From positions 27,335 to 91,334 of the forward strand of contig JAVBQY010000017.1 in NCBI GenBank assembly GCA_031548545.1: DNA of 64,000 nt, written 5' to 3'. Below are positions 41,466-49,677 of this stretch, piece by piece. A program made the position numbers and the translations under genes. Within the stretch, counting starts at the first letter, position 1, and each line of letters opens with the position of its first letter. The notes under the pieces are model-generated. The model was not told where the DNA came from. It searched no databases and saw only the letters and a program-made list of their open reading frames with translations. The stretch comes from UBA932 sp031548545 (GTDB lineage: Bacteria > Bacteroidota > Bacteroidia > Bacteroidales > UBA932).

Positions 41466-42504
41466 ACTTTTTAAAATGCTTTGAATCCCCCCATTCCCCA
41501 TAGCCGATTTCAATACCGGCTTTATGGAGGGTTGCTTCTAATTTGGATTTACTCAGGGCGGCGTCATCATGGATGCCGGGCTTATTTTCATAGATCTGGT
41601 AATTTTGTCGCACTTCCGTCAGCGTCATATTCGGCATGATAATGTTGGCTCCGGCCAGCACCGCCAGCTCCCTACCCTCCGGGTGCAGCACCTGTAATGC
41701 CGTAGTGGCGGCAATATTAATATCAGGCATCAGCAGGCGCAGTACGGCTACCATTTTCAAGGACAGGGCCAGCCGTTGCTCCGGCGGCAATAACAGGTGG
41801 CGGTATTGGTAGAGCGGCGTATCTTTGTGCTCCAGGTAAGGACCCATACCCACCATATCTACATCCATGGCTTTGAAGAATAACAGGTCATCGGCCAGCT
41901 GTTCCACCGTTTGAAACGGGACGCCGATCATCACGCCGGTTCCCGTCTGGAAGCCGCATTCCTGCAACGTTTTGATGGCATTTAGCCTTGTCTCAAAAGC
42001 ATGGTTGGCGTCATTGGGGTGTAAGTTGTAATATAAATTACGGTCGGACGTTTCTATGCGCAGGAGATAACGGTGGGCGCCCGCCGCGAACCATTCCTTG
42101 TAAGTCTCCGCGCTTTGCTCTCCGCAAGAGAGGGTCACCCCTATTTCATCCTTGGTGTATTCCTTAATTTTATGCAGCAGCCCGGTTATGCGGCGGGTGA
42201 AGGCCGGCGATTGCTGCTCGCCCGACTGCAGTACCACGGAGCCATAGCGGTTCTTCCAGGCAAAGTCGACAGCAGCCATGACCGCTTCATCCCCCAATTC
42301 ATACCGTTCCACGGTTTTGTTCTCACAGCGGATGCCGCAGTAGTAGCAGTTCTTGCGGCAGATATTTGAAAACTCAATCAGCCCCCTTAAATAGACTTTG
42401 TTGCCGATGGTATTTTCCTTTACGGCGCGCGCCTGGGCAAAAAGTGCGGACATGGCAGCCGGATCGGTTAAGGAAAGTTTAGTGATGATGTCTTCACGAT
42501 TCAT
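41464..42504 (-). CDS. hydE: [FeFe]-hydrogenase maturase HydE (radical SAM)
   Basis: A 346-residue radical-SAM enzyme. The cluster motif is C49-x3-C53-x2-C56 (SNICRKNCYYCGIR). Further HydE segments are YGSVVLQSGEQQSP, LRIETSDRNLYYNLHP, GTGVMIGVPFQTVEQLADDLLF and MVGMGPYLEHKDTPLY. The second C-terminal [2Fe-2S] cysteine triad of some HydEs is not present. HydE helps build the organometallic H-cluster precursor from the HydG product together with HydF. It lies on the same strand as the other maturase genes but is separated from hydF by a porin and an oxidoreductase gene on the opposite strand. Promoter element only 4 nt from the ATG. Confidence 0.95.
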   Translation of the reverse strand: MNREDIITKLSLTDPAAMSALFAQARAVKENTIGNKVYLRGLIEFSNICRKNCYYCGIRCENKTVERYELGDEAVMAAVDFAWKNRYGSVVLQSGEQQSPAFTRRITGLLHKIKEYTKDEIGVTLSCGEQSAETYKEWFAAGAHRYLLRIETSDRNLYYNLHPNDANHAFETRLNAIKTLQECGFQTGTGVMIGVPFQTVEQLADDLLFFKAMDVDMVGMGPYLEHKDTPLYQYRHLLLPPEQRLALSLKMVAVLRLLMPDINIAATTALQVLHPEGRELAVLAGANIIMPNMTLTEVRQNYQIYENKPGIHDDAALSKSKLEATLHKAGIEIGYGEWGDSKHFKK

Positions 42505-42508
42505 GCGA

Positions 42509-42516
42509 CAAAGGTA
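42509..42516 (-). promoter_or_regulatory. Candidate -7 element for hydE (leaderless)
   Basis: On the minus strand the sequence reads TACCTTTG, an exact match, separated from the hydE ATG by just 4 nt. Transcription would start within about 1 nt of the start codon. Confidence 0.6.
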
Positions 42517-42587
42517 ATGAATTCGGGAAACAAAACCACCTGCCGCTGTTTAATTAAGCTAAATAGTTTCGTTTGAGAATATTTTTG

Positions 42588-42595
42588 TACCTTTG
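42588..42595 (+). promoter_or_regulatory. Candidate -7 element for the FadL-type porin
   Basis: TACCTTTG is an exact TAnnTTTG match, 23 nt before the ATG at 42619. A TTTG lies at 42572-42575, but the spacing is shorter than usual for a -33 element. Confidence 0.6.
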
Positions 42596-42618
42596 CCCCT
42601 CGAATTTAATTGTAAAAT

Positions 42619-44043
42619 ATGAAAAAAGTATTGAAAATTAGTATTTTAGCACTATTTTTAAGTGCCTCGGCCACGGCTTTTGCCGGTGGTCTCTACACCA
42701 ACACCAACCAAAGTGCGGCTTTCGCCCGTTTTATGGCGCGCGAGGCCCTTACGGACATTGACGCCGTGTACTACAATCCTGCAGGTTTGGCCATGCTTAG
42801 CGATGGCTGGTACTTGTCACTGACCAATCAGAGCGCTTTCCAGACCCGTACCATTACGAACTCGTTAAAGACCCTGAACCATCCCGAATATAAGGGAGAA
42901 GCCAATGCCCCCTTTATTCCCAGCTTTCAGTTGGCCTGGAAAACAGGTAAATGGGCTTTTTCAGCCGGATTCGGCGTAGTAGGCGGCGGCGGAAAGGCGG
43001 AGTTTAACCAAGGGCTGCCTTCTTTTGAGGCGCCTATCTCAGTCCTGCCCGGAATGATTTCATCCCTGGGGGTGCCCACCACAGCTTATGGCGTAGATAT
43101 TCGTTTTAACGGTACGAGCCTGTGCTACGGCGGACAATTGGGCGCTACCTATAAAATTAATGATATGTTTGCCGCCTTTGCCGGTGCGCGTGTAGTGTAT
43201 TCATCCAATGCGTATGAAGGATCTATCCGTAATATTACGGTTAACCCTACTTTCCCTCCGCTTTTTAATGGTGCTATGGTCTCTGCTCCCGTATTTTTTA
43301 ATGCCGCAGCACAGTATTTTACCAGCATAGGTGATCCTGTTAAAGCCGCCATGGCCACGGCTGCAGCCGGATCCACCGCCGATAAGTATGTAGATGTTAC
43401 ACAGAGCGGTTGGGGCGTTACGCCTATCCTTGGTGTGAATTTCAACTGGAGGGACCTGAATATCGGGGTTAAATACGAATTCAATACACATATTGATGTT
43501 ACCAACAAGACCACACAGGACGATGTGAAGATGTTCCCCGATGGAGCGGAAGTTAGCGCCGATATTCCGGCGCTGCTCTCTATGGGCGCCTCTTACCGTC
43601 TTTTGAATAAGAAGGTGCTGGTAGCCGTTGGTTATCATCACTTCTTCGACAAACAAGCCCATCTCGAAAACGACAAACAAGATAAAATAGACCATGGCGT
43701 TAATGAATACCTCTGGGGGATTGAATGGGACGCCCATAAATATTTTCTGGTAAGCGCCGGCGGACAGTTTACTCAAACAGGAGTACAGCCCGGGTACCAA
43801 TCGGATATTTCGCACTCGTTCAACTCCTATTCATTAGGCTTTGGCGGCGCTGTTAAGATTAACGAGAAGATGCGCGTGGATATCGGTTACTTTTTTACGA
43901 ACTACCAACAAGCAAGCCAAGATTTGATGTATACGGCTGCCGGTCAAAAAACAACGAACCCGGCGGCGAAAGCCTATGACGCGGTTGAAACCTACGACCG
44001 TACCAACAACGTTTTTGCTATCGGCTTCAACGTGAAATTCTAA
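42619..44043 (+). CDS. OmpP1/FadL/TodX-family outer-membrane transporter
   Basis: A 474-residue outer-membrane beta barrel with signal peptide MKKVLKISILALFLSASATAFA. The N-terminus after cleavage (GGLYTNTNQSAAFARFMAREA) and the YYNPAGLAML motif are the FadL-family hatch signature. Later strands include WAFSAGFGVVGGGG, NWRDLNIGVKYEFNTHI and the C-terminal NNVFAIGFNVKF ending in Phe. FadL-type channels import long-chain fatty acids or other hydrophobic compounds. The gene sits between the maturase genes hydE and hydF but on the other strand, with its own promoter and terminator. Confidence 0.9.
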   Translation: MKKVLKISILALFLSASATAFAGGLYTNTNQSAAFARFMAREALTDIDAVYYNPAGLAMLSDGWYLSLTNQSAFQTRTITNSLKTLNHPEYKGEANAPFIPSFQLAWKTGKWAFSAGFGVVGGGGKAEFNQGLPSFEAPISVLPGMISSLGVPTTAYGVDIRFNGTSLCYGGQLGATYKINDMFAAFAGARVVYSSNAYEGSIRNITVNPTFPPLFNGAMVSAPVFFNAAAQYFTSIGDPVKAAMATAAAGSTADKYVDVTQSGWGVTPILGVNFNWRDLNIGVKYEFNTHIDVTNKTTQDDVKMFPDGAEVSADIPALLSMGASYRLLNKKVLVAVGYHHFFDKQAHLENDKQDKIDHGVNEYLWGIEWDAHKYFLVSAGGQFTQTGVQPGYQSDISHSFNSYSLGFGGAVKINEKMRVDIGYFFTNYQQASQDLMYTAAGQKTTNPAAKAYDAVETYDRTNNVFAIGFNVKF

Positions 44044-44053
44044 AATAAAGGAT

Positions 44054-44061
44054 TATATTTG
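44054..44061 (+). promoter_or_regulatory. Candidate -7 element for the oxidoreductase gene
   Basis: TATATTTG matches TAnnTTTG. It stands between the porin stop codon and the terminator-like hairpin at 44064-44093. If used, the transcript would begin with that hairpin. Confidence 0.45.
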
Positions 44062-44063
44062 CA

Positions 44064-44093
44064 GGGCGGGCCTCACAGGGTTCGCCCTTTTTT
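44064..44093 (+). terminator. Terminator hairpin after the porin gene
   Basis: GGGCGGGCCT CAC AGGGTTCGCCC (G-U pairs and one bulge) is followed by six T residues. It lies 20 bp after the porin stop and ends 5 bp before the ATG of the oxidoreductase. Confidence 0.75.
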
Positions 44094-44097
44094 ATTT

Positions 44098-45060
44098 ATG
44101 AACGATAAAATATACAACTGGGGCCTGGTTGGCGCCGGCCGCATTTCGGGCTGGTTTGCCGAAGGCTTGAAACATACCCGCAACGGACGGGCTTATGCTA
44201 TTGCATCACGCAGCACCGACAAGGCAAAGCAATTTGCCGCAGAACGCAATATTCCGGTGGCTTACGGTAGTTATGAAGAGCTGGCGGCGGATCCGAAGGT
44301 GGACATCATCTATATCGGCACACCCAATGCCCTGCATGCCCCCAACAGCATCCTGATGATGGCGCATAAAAAGCCGGTGCTGTGTGAGAAATCCTTTGCC
44401 GTTACCCGGCCGGAGGCGGATGACATGATTGCCGCCGCCCGGCAACATGATGTGTTTTTGATGGAGGCCTTATGGACACATTTTTTACCTACCATGACAC
44501 TGGTGCGTAAAATTATAGCCGATGGCACCATCGGTGATATCACTTGTATAAAGGCGGATTTCGGCTTCTTCAGGGCTTTTGATCCCCAGGCGCGGGTATT
44601 CAATCCCGCCTTAGGCGGCAGTTCCATGTTGGACATAGGCCTCTACCCTGTTTATCTGGCGGTGGCTTTACTGGGCTTTCCGGACAAAGTGATGGCCCGG
44701 GCGGTCAATTCACCGGTAGGTCCTGACCTTACGGCCTCCCTCTTCCTGACCTGGAACAGCGGGCCTTTCGCTCATCTGTTGTCTACTTTCTGTGCCAATA
44801 TTGATACGGAAGCAAAGATCTTCGGGACAAAGGGAAAAATTACCATGCATCACCACTTCCATATGCCGACCAAGATTTCAGTGACCGTCGATGGCCAAAC
44901 GACGGACTATCCGTCTACGGCCGTAGGAAACGGTTATAATTATGAAGCGCAGGAGGTAATGGACTGCCTGTCGAAAGGCCTGAAAGAATCTCCGCTCCTC
45001 CCCTTATCTTTCAGCGCCCGCTTTATGAGCCTGCTTGACACCATCCGGCAGCAATTTTAA
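44098..45060 (+). CDS. Gfo/Idh/MocA-family oxidoreductase
   Basis: 320 residues from the ATG at 44098 (an upstream in-frame TTG lies in the promoter/terminator region and was discarded). The N-terminal Rossmann motif is GLVGAGRISGWFAEGL, followed by IYIGTPNALHAPNSILMM and VLCEKSFAVTRPEADDMI, where the Lys in CEKS is the catalytic-site lysine of the family. The C-terminal domain has the open beta sheet with GGSSMLDIGLYPVYLAVALLG. Such enzymes oxidise or reduce sugars, inositols or biliverdin with NAD(P). Substrate unknown. It overlaps the end of the convergent hydF gene by 4 bp. Confidence 0.88.
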   Translation: MNDKIYNWGLVGAGRISGWFAEGLKHTRNGRAYAIASRSTDKAKQFAAERNIPVAYGSYEELAADPKVDIIYIGTPNALHAPNSILMMAHKKPVLCEKSFAVTRPEADDMIAAARQHDVFLMEALWTHFLPTMTLVRKIIADGTIGDITCIKADFGFFRAFDPQARVFNPALGGSSMLDIGLYPVYLAVALLGFPDKVMARAVNSPVGPDLTASLFLTWNSGPFAHLLSTFCANIDTEAKIFGTKGKITMHHHFHMPTKISVTVDGQTTDYPSTAVGNGYNYEAQEVMDCLSKGLKESPLLPLSFSARFMSLLDTIRQQF

Positions 45061-46253
45061 GCCGTAAACAGTTCCACGCTCCTTTTCCAGGTGCCCTTGA
45101 TGTAAGCGATGGCCATGCCATAGTTCGTCACGGGTACCTGGGCATTTATAGCCGCCTGTATGCGGTTGAGCAATTGCTTACGGGTAATCATGCAGCCGCC
45201 GCATTGCAAGACTAAAGCATAATCTGTCAGGGGGCGCGGCGGTTCGGCCAGTCCCGGCACAAGATCGAATTCCAGCTGTCTTCCGGTATATTCGCGCAAC
45301 CAGCGGGGAATTTTCACCCGGCCGATATCATCACAGGTGCTGTGGTGGGTACAGCTTTCCATGATCAGGATCCGGTCGCCGTCTTTCAGGCGGTCAATAT
45401 GCGGGGTGCCTTTGAGATAAGCCTCAAAATGGCCCTTTTGCCGGGCCAGGAGTATGCTGAAGCTGGTGAGGCGTACCTGAGGCGGTATCAGCCGGTCTAT
45501 TTTACCGAAAAGCTGACTGTCGGTAATGACAAGCGCCGGTAGCAACGGCGTGTCCCGGAGATAGTTCTCTACCTCGGTTTCTTTCAGCACAATAGCTACA
45601 CAATTATTATCCAGGGCCTCCCGTATGGCCTGCACCTGCGGCAGGATCAGCCGGCCTTCCGGGGCTTCGCTGTCTATGGGCGTAACCAAGAGTACCCGGT
45701 CGCCGGGTTTTACCAGATCACCGAATAGCGCTTGCTGTTGCCACAATGTCTCGGGTTTATTTTTCTCCAGGAGCAGCAGGAGCGTTTCCAGCCCTTCCTT
45801 ATCTTTTGTCGAAAAATCCAACACATCTACCCTGTAACGGTCCGACAACTCCCCGGCCACCTCTTCATTCAAAGGCATTTCATCCGATTTGTTGTGCAGG
45901 ATAATAAACGGAATGGCTTGCTGTTGAAACAGCGCCGTCAGCCGGACCTCGTCGGCCGCAAAATGATTACCGTCAAATAACAAAACCGCCAGGTCTACCT
46001 GTTTTACGGCCTGCAGCGTCTTGTCCACGCGCTGTTCCCCCAGGGCGCCATGGTCGTCGATACCGGCGGTATCAACCAATACCACGGGACCTATGCCGGG
46101 TAGTTCGGCCGATTTTCTTACCGGGTCCGTAGTGGTGCCCGGAGTGTCCGAAACGATAGCCAGCTCCTGCCCGAGCAAGGCGTTAATCACGGAACTTTTT
46201 CCGGTATTCCGGCGTCCGAACAGACCGATATGCAGGCGGAGGTTGGTATTCAT
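45057..46253 (-). CDS. hydF: [FeFe]-hydrogenase maturation GTPase HydF
   Basis: A 398-residue HydF scaffold/GTPase. The GTPase domain has the P-loop GRRNTGKSSVINALLG (13-28), DTPGTTTDPV in switch I, VDTAGID in switch II and HNKSDE as the G4 motif. A dimerisation domain follows. The C-terminal cluster domain has C-T-H (ESCTHHSTC) and, after 46 further residues, QCGGC. In the usual CxHx(46-53)HCxxC motif the second His is replaced by Gln here, leaving three cysteines and a free coordination site. HydF assembles and delivers the 2Fe precursor to HydA. It overlaps the upstream nucleotidase gene by 4 bp. Confidence 0.95.
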   Translation of the reverse strand: MNTNLRLHIGLFGRRNTGKSSVINALLGQELAIVSDTPGTTTDPVRKSAELPGIGPVVLVDTAGIDDHGALGEQRVDKTLQAVKQVDLAVLLFDGNHFAADEVRLTALFQQQAIPFIILHNKSDEMPLNEEVAGELSDRYRVDVLDFSTKDKEGLETLLLLLEKNKPETLWQQQALFGDLVKPGDRVLLVTPIDSEAPEGRLILPQVQAIREALDNNCVAIVLKETEVENYLRDTPLLPALVITDSQLFGKIDRLIPPQVRLTSFSILLARQKGHFEAYLKGTPHIDRLKDGDRILIMESCTHHSTCDDIGRVKIPRWLREYTGRQLEFDLVPGLAEPPRPLTDYALVLQCGGCMITRKQLLNRIQAAINAQVPVTNYGMAIAYIKGTWKRSVELFTA

Positions 46254-48139
46254 TTATTCTTTTTATATTTTATTATCCTTCTGATTATTGCATTTAAAAG
46301 AAACAATAATGTTACACATAATAACATTATTGTTATATAAGCATATAATCCAAATTGAGTCAGGTATTTAAATTCATCATGCAATGAAAATCCGGATTGT
46401 CTGATTTTTTGTTCTTCAAGCCGCTCCGTGAACTTGATTTGGGGGATACCGGCTCCGTTTTCCGGTTGGCTTTTCAGGTAGTTTGCCAGGGCTACCCATT
46501 CCTTAACTTCAGCTCCGGAGGTATCCCTCACCAGCAATTTTTCCCAATTATCAACAGCTACGCCCTCGCTATCTTTCGGGAGGATGGAAAGGATGTTAAA
46601 CGAGCGGCCTTTTACCAGTCCGATCATTTTGGCGGTGTATAGGCCGCAGACCACACTGTACAATTGATCATCCGCAGGCGTTGCGTAATTTCCCAGACTA
46701 TCTTTAAGTTCAATTTTCTTTGTTCTATTGAAGATTAGACTATTAGGATTGTATTCATAGCGTAAACCGCCGAAAAACAGTCGTGCTTCCGGCATAATCC
46801 GTCCGATACTGGCATCCACTTCACATAAATCCCGGAGTTCACGTCCTGTGATATAGGCCTTCAACAACGGAAAGGCATATGCTCCGTCATAACCTATACC
46901 CAGTGAAAGAATATTGAAGAGCTCTTCCGGGCTTACAACTCCCTGATGCAAGTCGGCGCGGATCGTACCGCGGGGAACTACGGCCACATCGGGCCGCTGT
47001 CCGCTTGCTTTTTGAACGGCGTAACTGAAGGCTTCGGCAATGAGGCTGCCCAGGGCTGTGCTGTCGGGCTCGGCCGGGAGGCGAACAGGATTATAAGCAA
47101 TCGTATCGTCAAAATGGCGGTATCCGCGGGGTTTAAGGTACTGCTCTTCTACCAGCTGTTGGTAGCGCGTTATTTCTTCTTTTATGTGGGGCGCCTCCGG
47201 AATGTTCCGGTCTATACATAGTAGTTTATAGTTGCTGAACACCGGCTTATTTCCCTCCTTGTGGACTTTAACTACACCCAGGTATTCACCGTAGGCGCCG
47301 GCCGAAGCCAGTAAGGTTCTTTTTCTGATCCAAAGGGGTACCGGCAATACGGTGTGGCTGTGCCCACTGATAATCAAATCTATGCCCTTTACCTTACGTG
47401 CAAGTTTTTCGTCTTCGGAGTGCCTGCGTTGCGGGTGGGTACCGGAGTGCGAAAGACAGATCACCAGGTCCGCCCGTTCTTTTTCACGCAGCAACTTTAC
47501 CATAGCGCGTGCAGTCTCTATGGGCGAGGAGTAGATCAGCGGCGTGACAAGTGCTGCAGGATCCGCGATAGGACCTGTTCCGGCTTCGTAATCTTCTATT
47601 TGCAACGCCCCTTCGTCAATGAGGCTTTCGCTAAGGGCCTCCTTGCCCAACAAGCTGAAGATACCGATACGGTAACCGGCCTTTTCGAGCACAATATACT
47701 CACGGGTACAGGGCAGGCCGCGGAGGTTGGTCGAAAGAATGACCGGAGCGGCGCAGGCTGTATTATTGATGGCGCGGCTGAGTGCATTGACCCCGAAATC
47801 GAAGTCGTGGTTACCCACACAGGTGGCATCATACCCCATGCGCTGCATGAGTTGCCATTCGGCAAAATGACTTTGGAAGAGCGTATGAAAAAAGGTACCC
47901 ATGGCCACATCGCCGGCATCCAGCAGCAGGGTCTTATCCGGGGCTTCCGAACGGATCCGGTCCGCAATGGCGGCCAGTCGTGCAAAGCCGCCCTTTCCCT
48001 TTTCACTGTTGAAATGAGAATGTAAATCGTGCGTGAAAAGCACGGTGAGGGTATCACCGGCCCTTAAAGGAGTAATGAATAGTGAATAGTGAATAATGAA
48101 TAATACAATTATCCTCTTATATACCTTTAAATTATTCAT
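46250..48139 (-). CDS. Membrane-anchored 5'-nucleotidase / metallophosphatase
   Basis: A 629-residue UshA-like exported phosphoesterase. The N-terminal metallophosphatase domain shows the metal ligands FTHDLHSHF, LLDAGDVAMG, VGNHDFDFG and ISGHSHTVLP. The C-terminal nucleotidase domain (about 330-530) follows, with LGSLIAEAFSYAVQ and VVPRGTIRADLHQG. A final hydrophobic helix plus basic tail (ITIMLLCVTLLFLLNAIIRRIIKYKKNK split by Lys/Arg) anchors it. The signal peptide IIVLFIIHYSLFITPLRAG is partly encoded by an intergenic-type repeat. It lies between hydG and hydF, overlapping hydF by 4 bp. Its link to hydrogenase maturation is unclear. Confidence 0.87.
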   Translation of the reverse strand: MNNLKVYKRIIVLFIIHYSLFITPLRAGDTLTVLFTHDLHSHFNSEKGKGGFARLAAIADRIRSEAPDKTLLLDAGDVAMGTFFHTLFQSHFAEWQLMQRMGYDATCVGNHDFDFGVNALSRAINNTACAAPVILSTNLRGLPCTREYIVLEKAGYRIGIFSLLGKEALSESLIDEGALQIEDYEAGTGPIADPAALVTPLIYSSPIETARAMVKLLREKERADLVICLSHSGTHPQRRHSEDEKLARKVKGIDLIISGHSHTVLPVPLWIRKRTLLASAGAYGEYLGVVKVHKEGNKPVFSNYKLLCIDRNIPEAPHIKEEITRYQQLVEEQYLKPRGYRHFDDTIAYNPVRLPAEPDSTALGSLIAEAFSYAVQKASGQRPDVAVVPRGTIRADLHQGVVSPEELFNILSLGIGYDGAYAFPLLKAYITGRELRDLCEVDASIGRIMPEARLFFGGLRYEYNPNSLIFNRTKKIELKDSLGNYATPADDQLYSVVCGLYTAKMIGLVKGRSFNILSILPKDSEGVAVDNWEKLLVRDTSGAEVKEWVALANYLKSQPENGAGIPQIKFTERLEEQKIRQSGFSLHDEFKYLTQFGLYAYITIMLLCVTLLFLLNAIIRRIIKYKKNK

Positions 48140-48165
48140 TATTAGTTATTCATTATTAGTTATAA
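48071..48165. repeat. GAATAGTGAATAATGAA repeats, inverted pair around a start codon
   Basis: Two blocks of short tandem words in opposite orientation (about 48071-48105 and 48131-48165). They share a perfect 13-bp inverted pair, AATAATGAATAAT at 48092-48104 and ATTATTCATTATT at 48131-48143. The nucleotidase start codon (48137-48139) lies in the right arm. The same words occur at 61257-61305. Confidence 0.75.
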
Positions 48166-49584
48166 ATAAAGGTCCCTTTCCCCCTTTTTGATTCGCTCCA
48201 GCGTTGTCCGTATCTGTGTGGCCAAGGGTTCTTCTATTTGGAGCAACTGTTTTTCAACCAGCGCATAGCCCTTTTCCTTCTGGGCGCCGGTAGCATAATC
48301 TTCCAGGTATTCGGCCAGCGTGAAGATGGCATTGGGCGTGCAGAAACGTTTGATAAAACCGGGTACGGAAAATTCCATGAAATGTTCGCCGGTGCGCCCT
48401 TTGCGGTAGCAGGCGGTACAGAAAGAAGGCAGGTAGCCATCATCAAACAATTGGTCAATGACATGATGCAGGGAACGGGAGTCGCTCACCTGGAACTGCT
48501 CGCGGGTCAGGTCCTGCTCGCCCGCTGTCTTTTCGGCATAGGCCCCGATTTCCAACTTGGTGCCGCCGTCAATCTGCGATACGCCATATTGCAATACCTC
48601 ACGGCGCACTTCCGCCTTTTCACGTGCGGTACAAATCAGTCCTGTGTAGGGCACCGCCAGGCGCAGGATGGCCACCATACGGGTAAAATCGGCGTCCCCT
48701 AACTGGTATTGTTGGTTATAGGCCATATTGGAGGCCGCTTGCAGGCGGGGGAATGAGATGGTGTGCGGCCCCACGTTATAGCAAGCTTCCAGGTGATTGG
48801 TATGGCGCACCATGGCCAGGGTCTCAAAACGCCAGTCATATAATCCGAACAGGGCGCCTATACCCACATCATCCAGCCCGGCCTCTTGTGCGCGGTCTAA
48901 GGAGGTCAGCCTGTAATTATAATCTTTTTTAGGACCGGCCAGATGATATAACTTATACATTTCCGGATGATAGGTTTCCTGAAATACCTGATAGGTGCCT
49001 ATACCGGCTTCCCTGACCGTACGGAAGCCTTCAATCTCCAAGGGGGCGGCATTGATATTCACCCGGCGGATTTCTCCCTGTCCTTTTTTTACGCTATACA
49101 CCGTACGCGCCGCATCGGCTATAAATTCCGGTGAATATTGCCGGTGTTCGCCGAATACCAGGATCAGGCGTTTTTGCCCCTCGTCTTCCAGGGCTTCCAC
49201 TTCCTGAATCAACTGCTCTCTGCTCAGGGTGGTGCGGACAGCCTCCTTGTTGGCCATCCGGAAGCCGCAATACGTGCAGTTATTCATACAGTAATTGCCC
49301 ACATACAAGGGGGCAAACAGTACAATACGGTTGCCGTATATCTTTTGTTTTAACTCACGCGCTGCGGTTTTTATCAGGGCTACGCTTTCATCATCGTCCG
49401 CCTTGATCAGTATGGCCGTATCCTGCAGGCTGAGGCGTTCTTTGTTCAGTGATTTGGCAACCACCGCAGCCACTTCTTCTCTGGATGGCCTGGGCCCCTG
49501 AAGAAAAGCGTCGATTTCCGCCGCATCAATAAAGGGCTGCATCGGAATATCGGGGAGTTTATATGTTTGAGGTGTGAATTTCAT
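48160..49584 (-). CDS. hydG: [FeFe]-hydrogenase maturase HydG (radical SAM tyrosine lyase)
   Basis: A 474-residue HydG that cleaves tyrosine to p-cresol and makes the CO and CN ligands of the H-cluster on an auxiliary cluster. The radical SAM motif is C99-x3-C103-x2-C106 (GNYCMNNCTYCGFRM). The C-terminal auxiliary motif is C389-x2-C392-x22-C415 (FCTACYRKG...RFC), which separates HydG from the related ThiH. It is the first gene of a likely hydG-nucleotidase-hydF unit. A minus-strand promoter element lies at 49627-49634, back to back with the promoter of the divergent transporter gene. Confidence 0.96.
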   Translation of the reverse strand: MKFTPQTYKLPDIPMQPFIDAAEIDAFLQGPRPSREEVAAVVAKSLNKERLSLQDTAILIKADDDESVALIKTAARELKQKIYGNRIVLFAPLYVGNYCMNNCTYCGFRMANKEAVRTTLSREQLIQEVEALEDEGQKRLILVFGEHRQYSPEFIADAARTVYSVKKGQGEIRRVNINAAPLEIEGFRTVREAGIGTYQVFQETYHPEMYKLYHLAGPKKDYNYRLTSLDRAQEAGLDDVGIGALFGLYDWRFETLAMVRHTNHLEACYNVGPHTISFPRLQAASNMAYNQQYQLGDADFTRMVAILRLAVPYTGLICTAREKAEVRREVLQYGVSQIDGGTKLEIGAYAEKTAGEQDLTREQFQVSDSRSLHHVIDQLFDDGYLPSFCTACYRKGRTGEHFMEFSVPGFIKRFCTPNAIFTLAEYLEDYATGAQKEKGYALVEKQLLQIEEPLATQIRTTLERIKKGERDLYL

Positions 49585-49626
49585 AGCATTATAATTTTCA
49601 AAATTGCAAACAATAGATTTAACCTA

Positions 49627-49634
49627 CAAATATA
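49627..49634 (-). promoter_or_regulatory. Candidate -7 element for hydG
   Basis: On the minus strand the sequence reads TATATTTG, a TAnnTTTG match, about 40 nt before the hydG start. It is only 13 bp from the divergent element at 49648-49655. Confidence 0.55.
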
Positions 49635-49647
49635 CAAATTTTATAAC

Positions 49648-49655
49648 TACATTTG
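49648..49655 (+). promoter_or_regulatory. Candidate -7 element for the AEC transporter
   Basis: TACATTTG matches TAnnTTTG, 22 nt before the ATG at 49678. It faces the hydG element, so the two polymerase footprints must overlap. Confidence 0.55.
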
Positions 49656-49677
49656 GCCGCCGAAATGTATAATTTTT

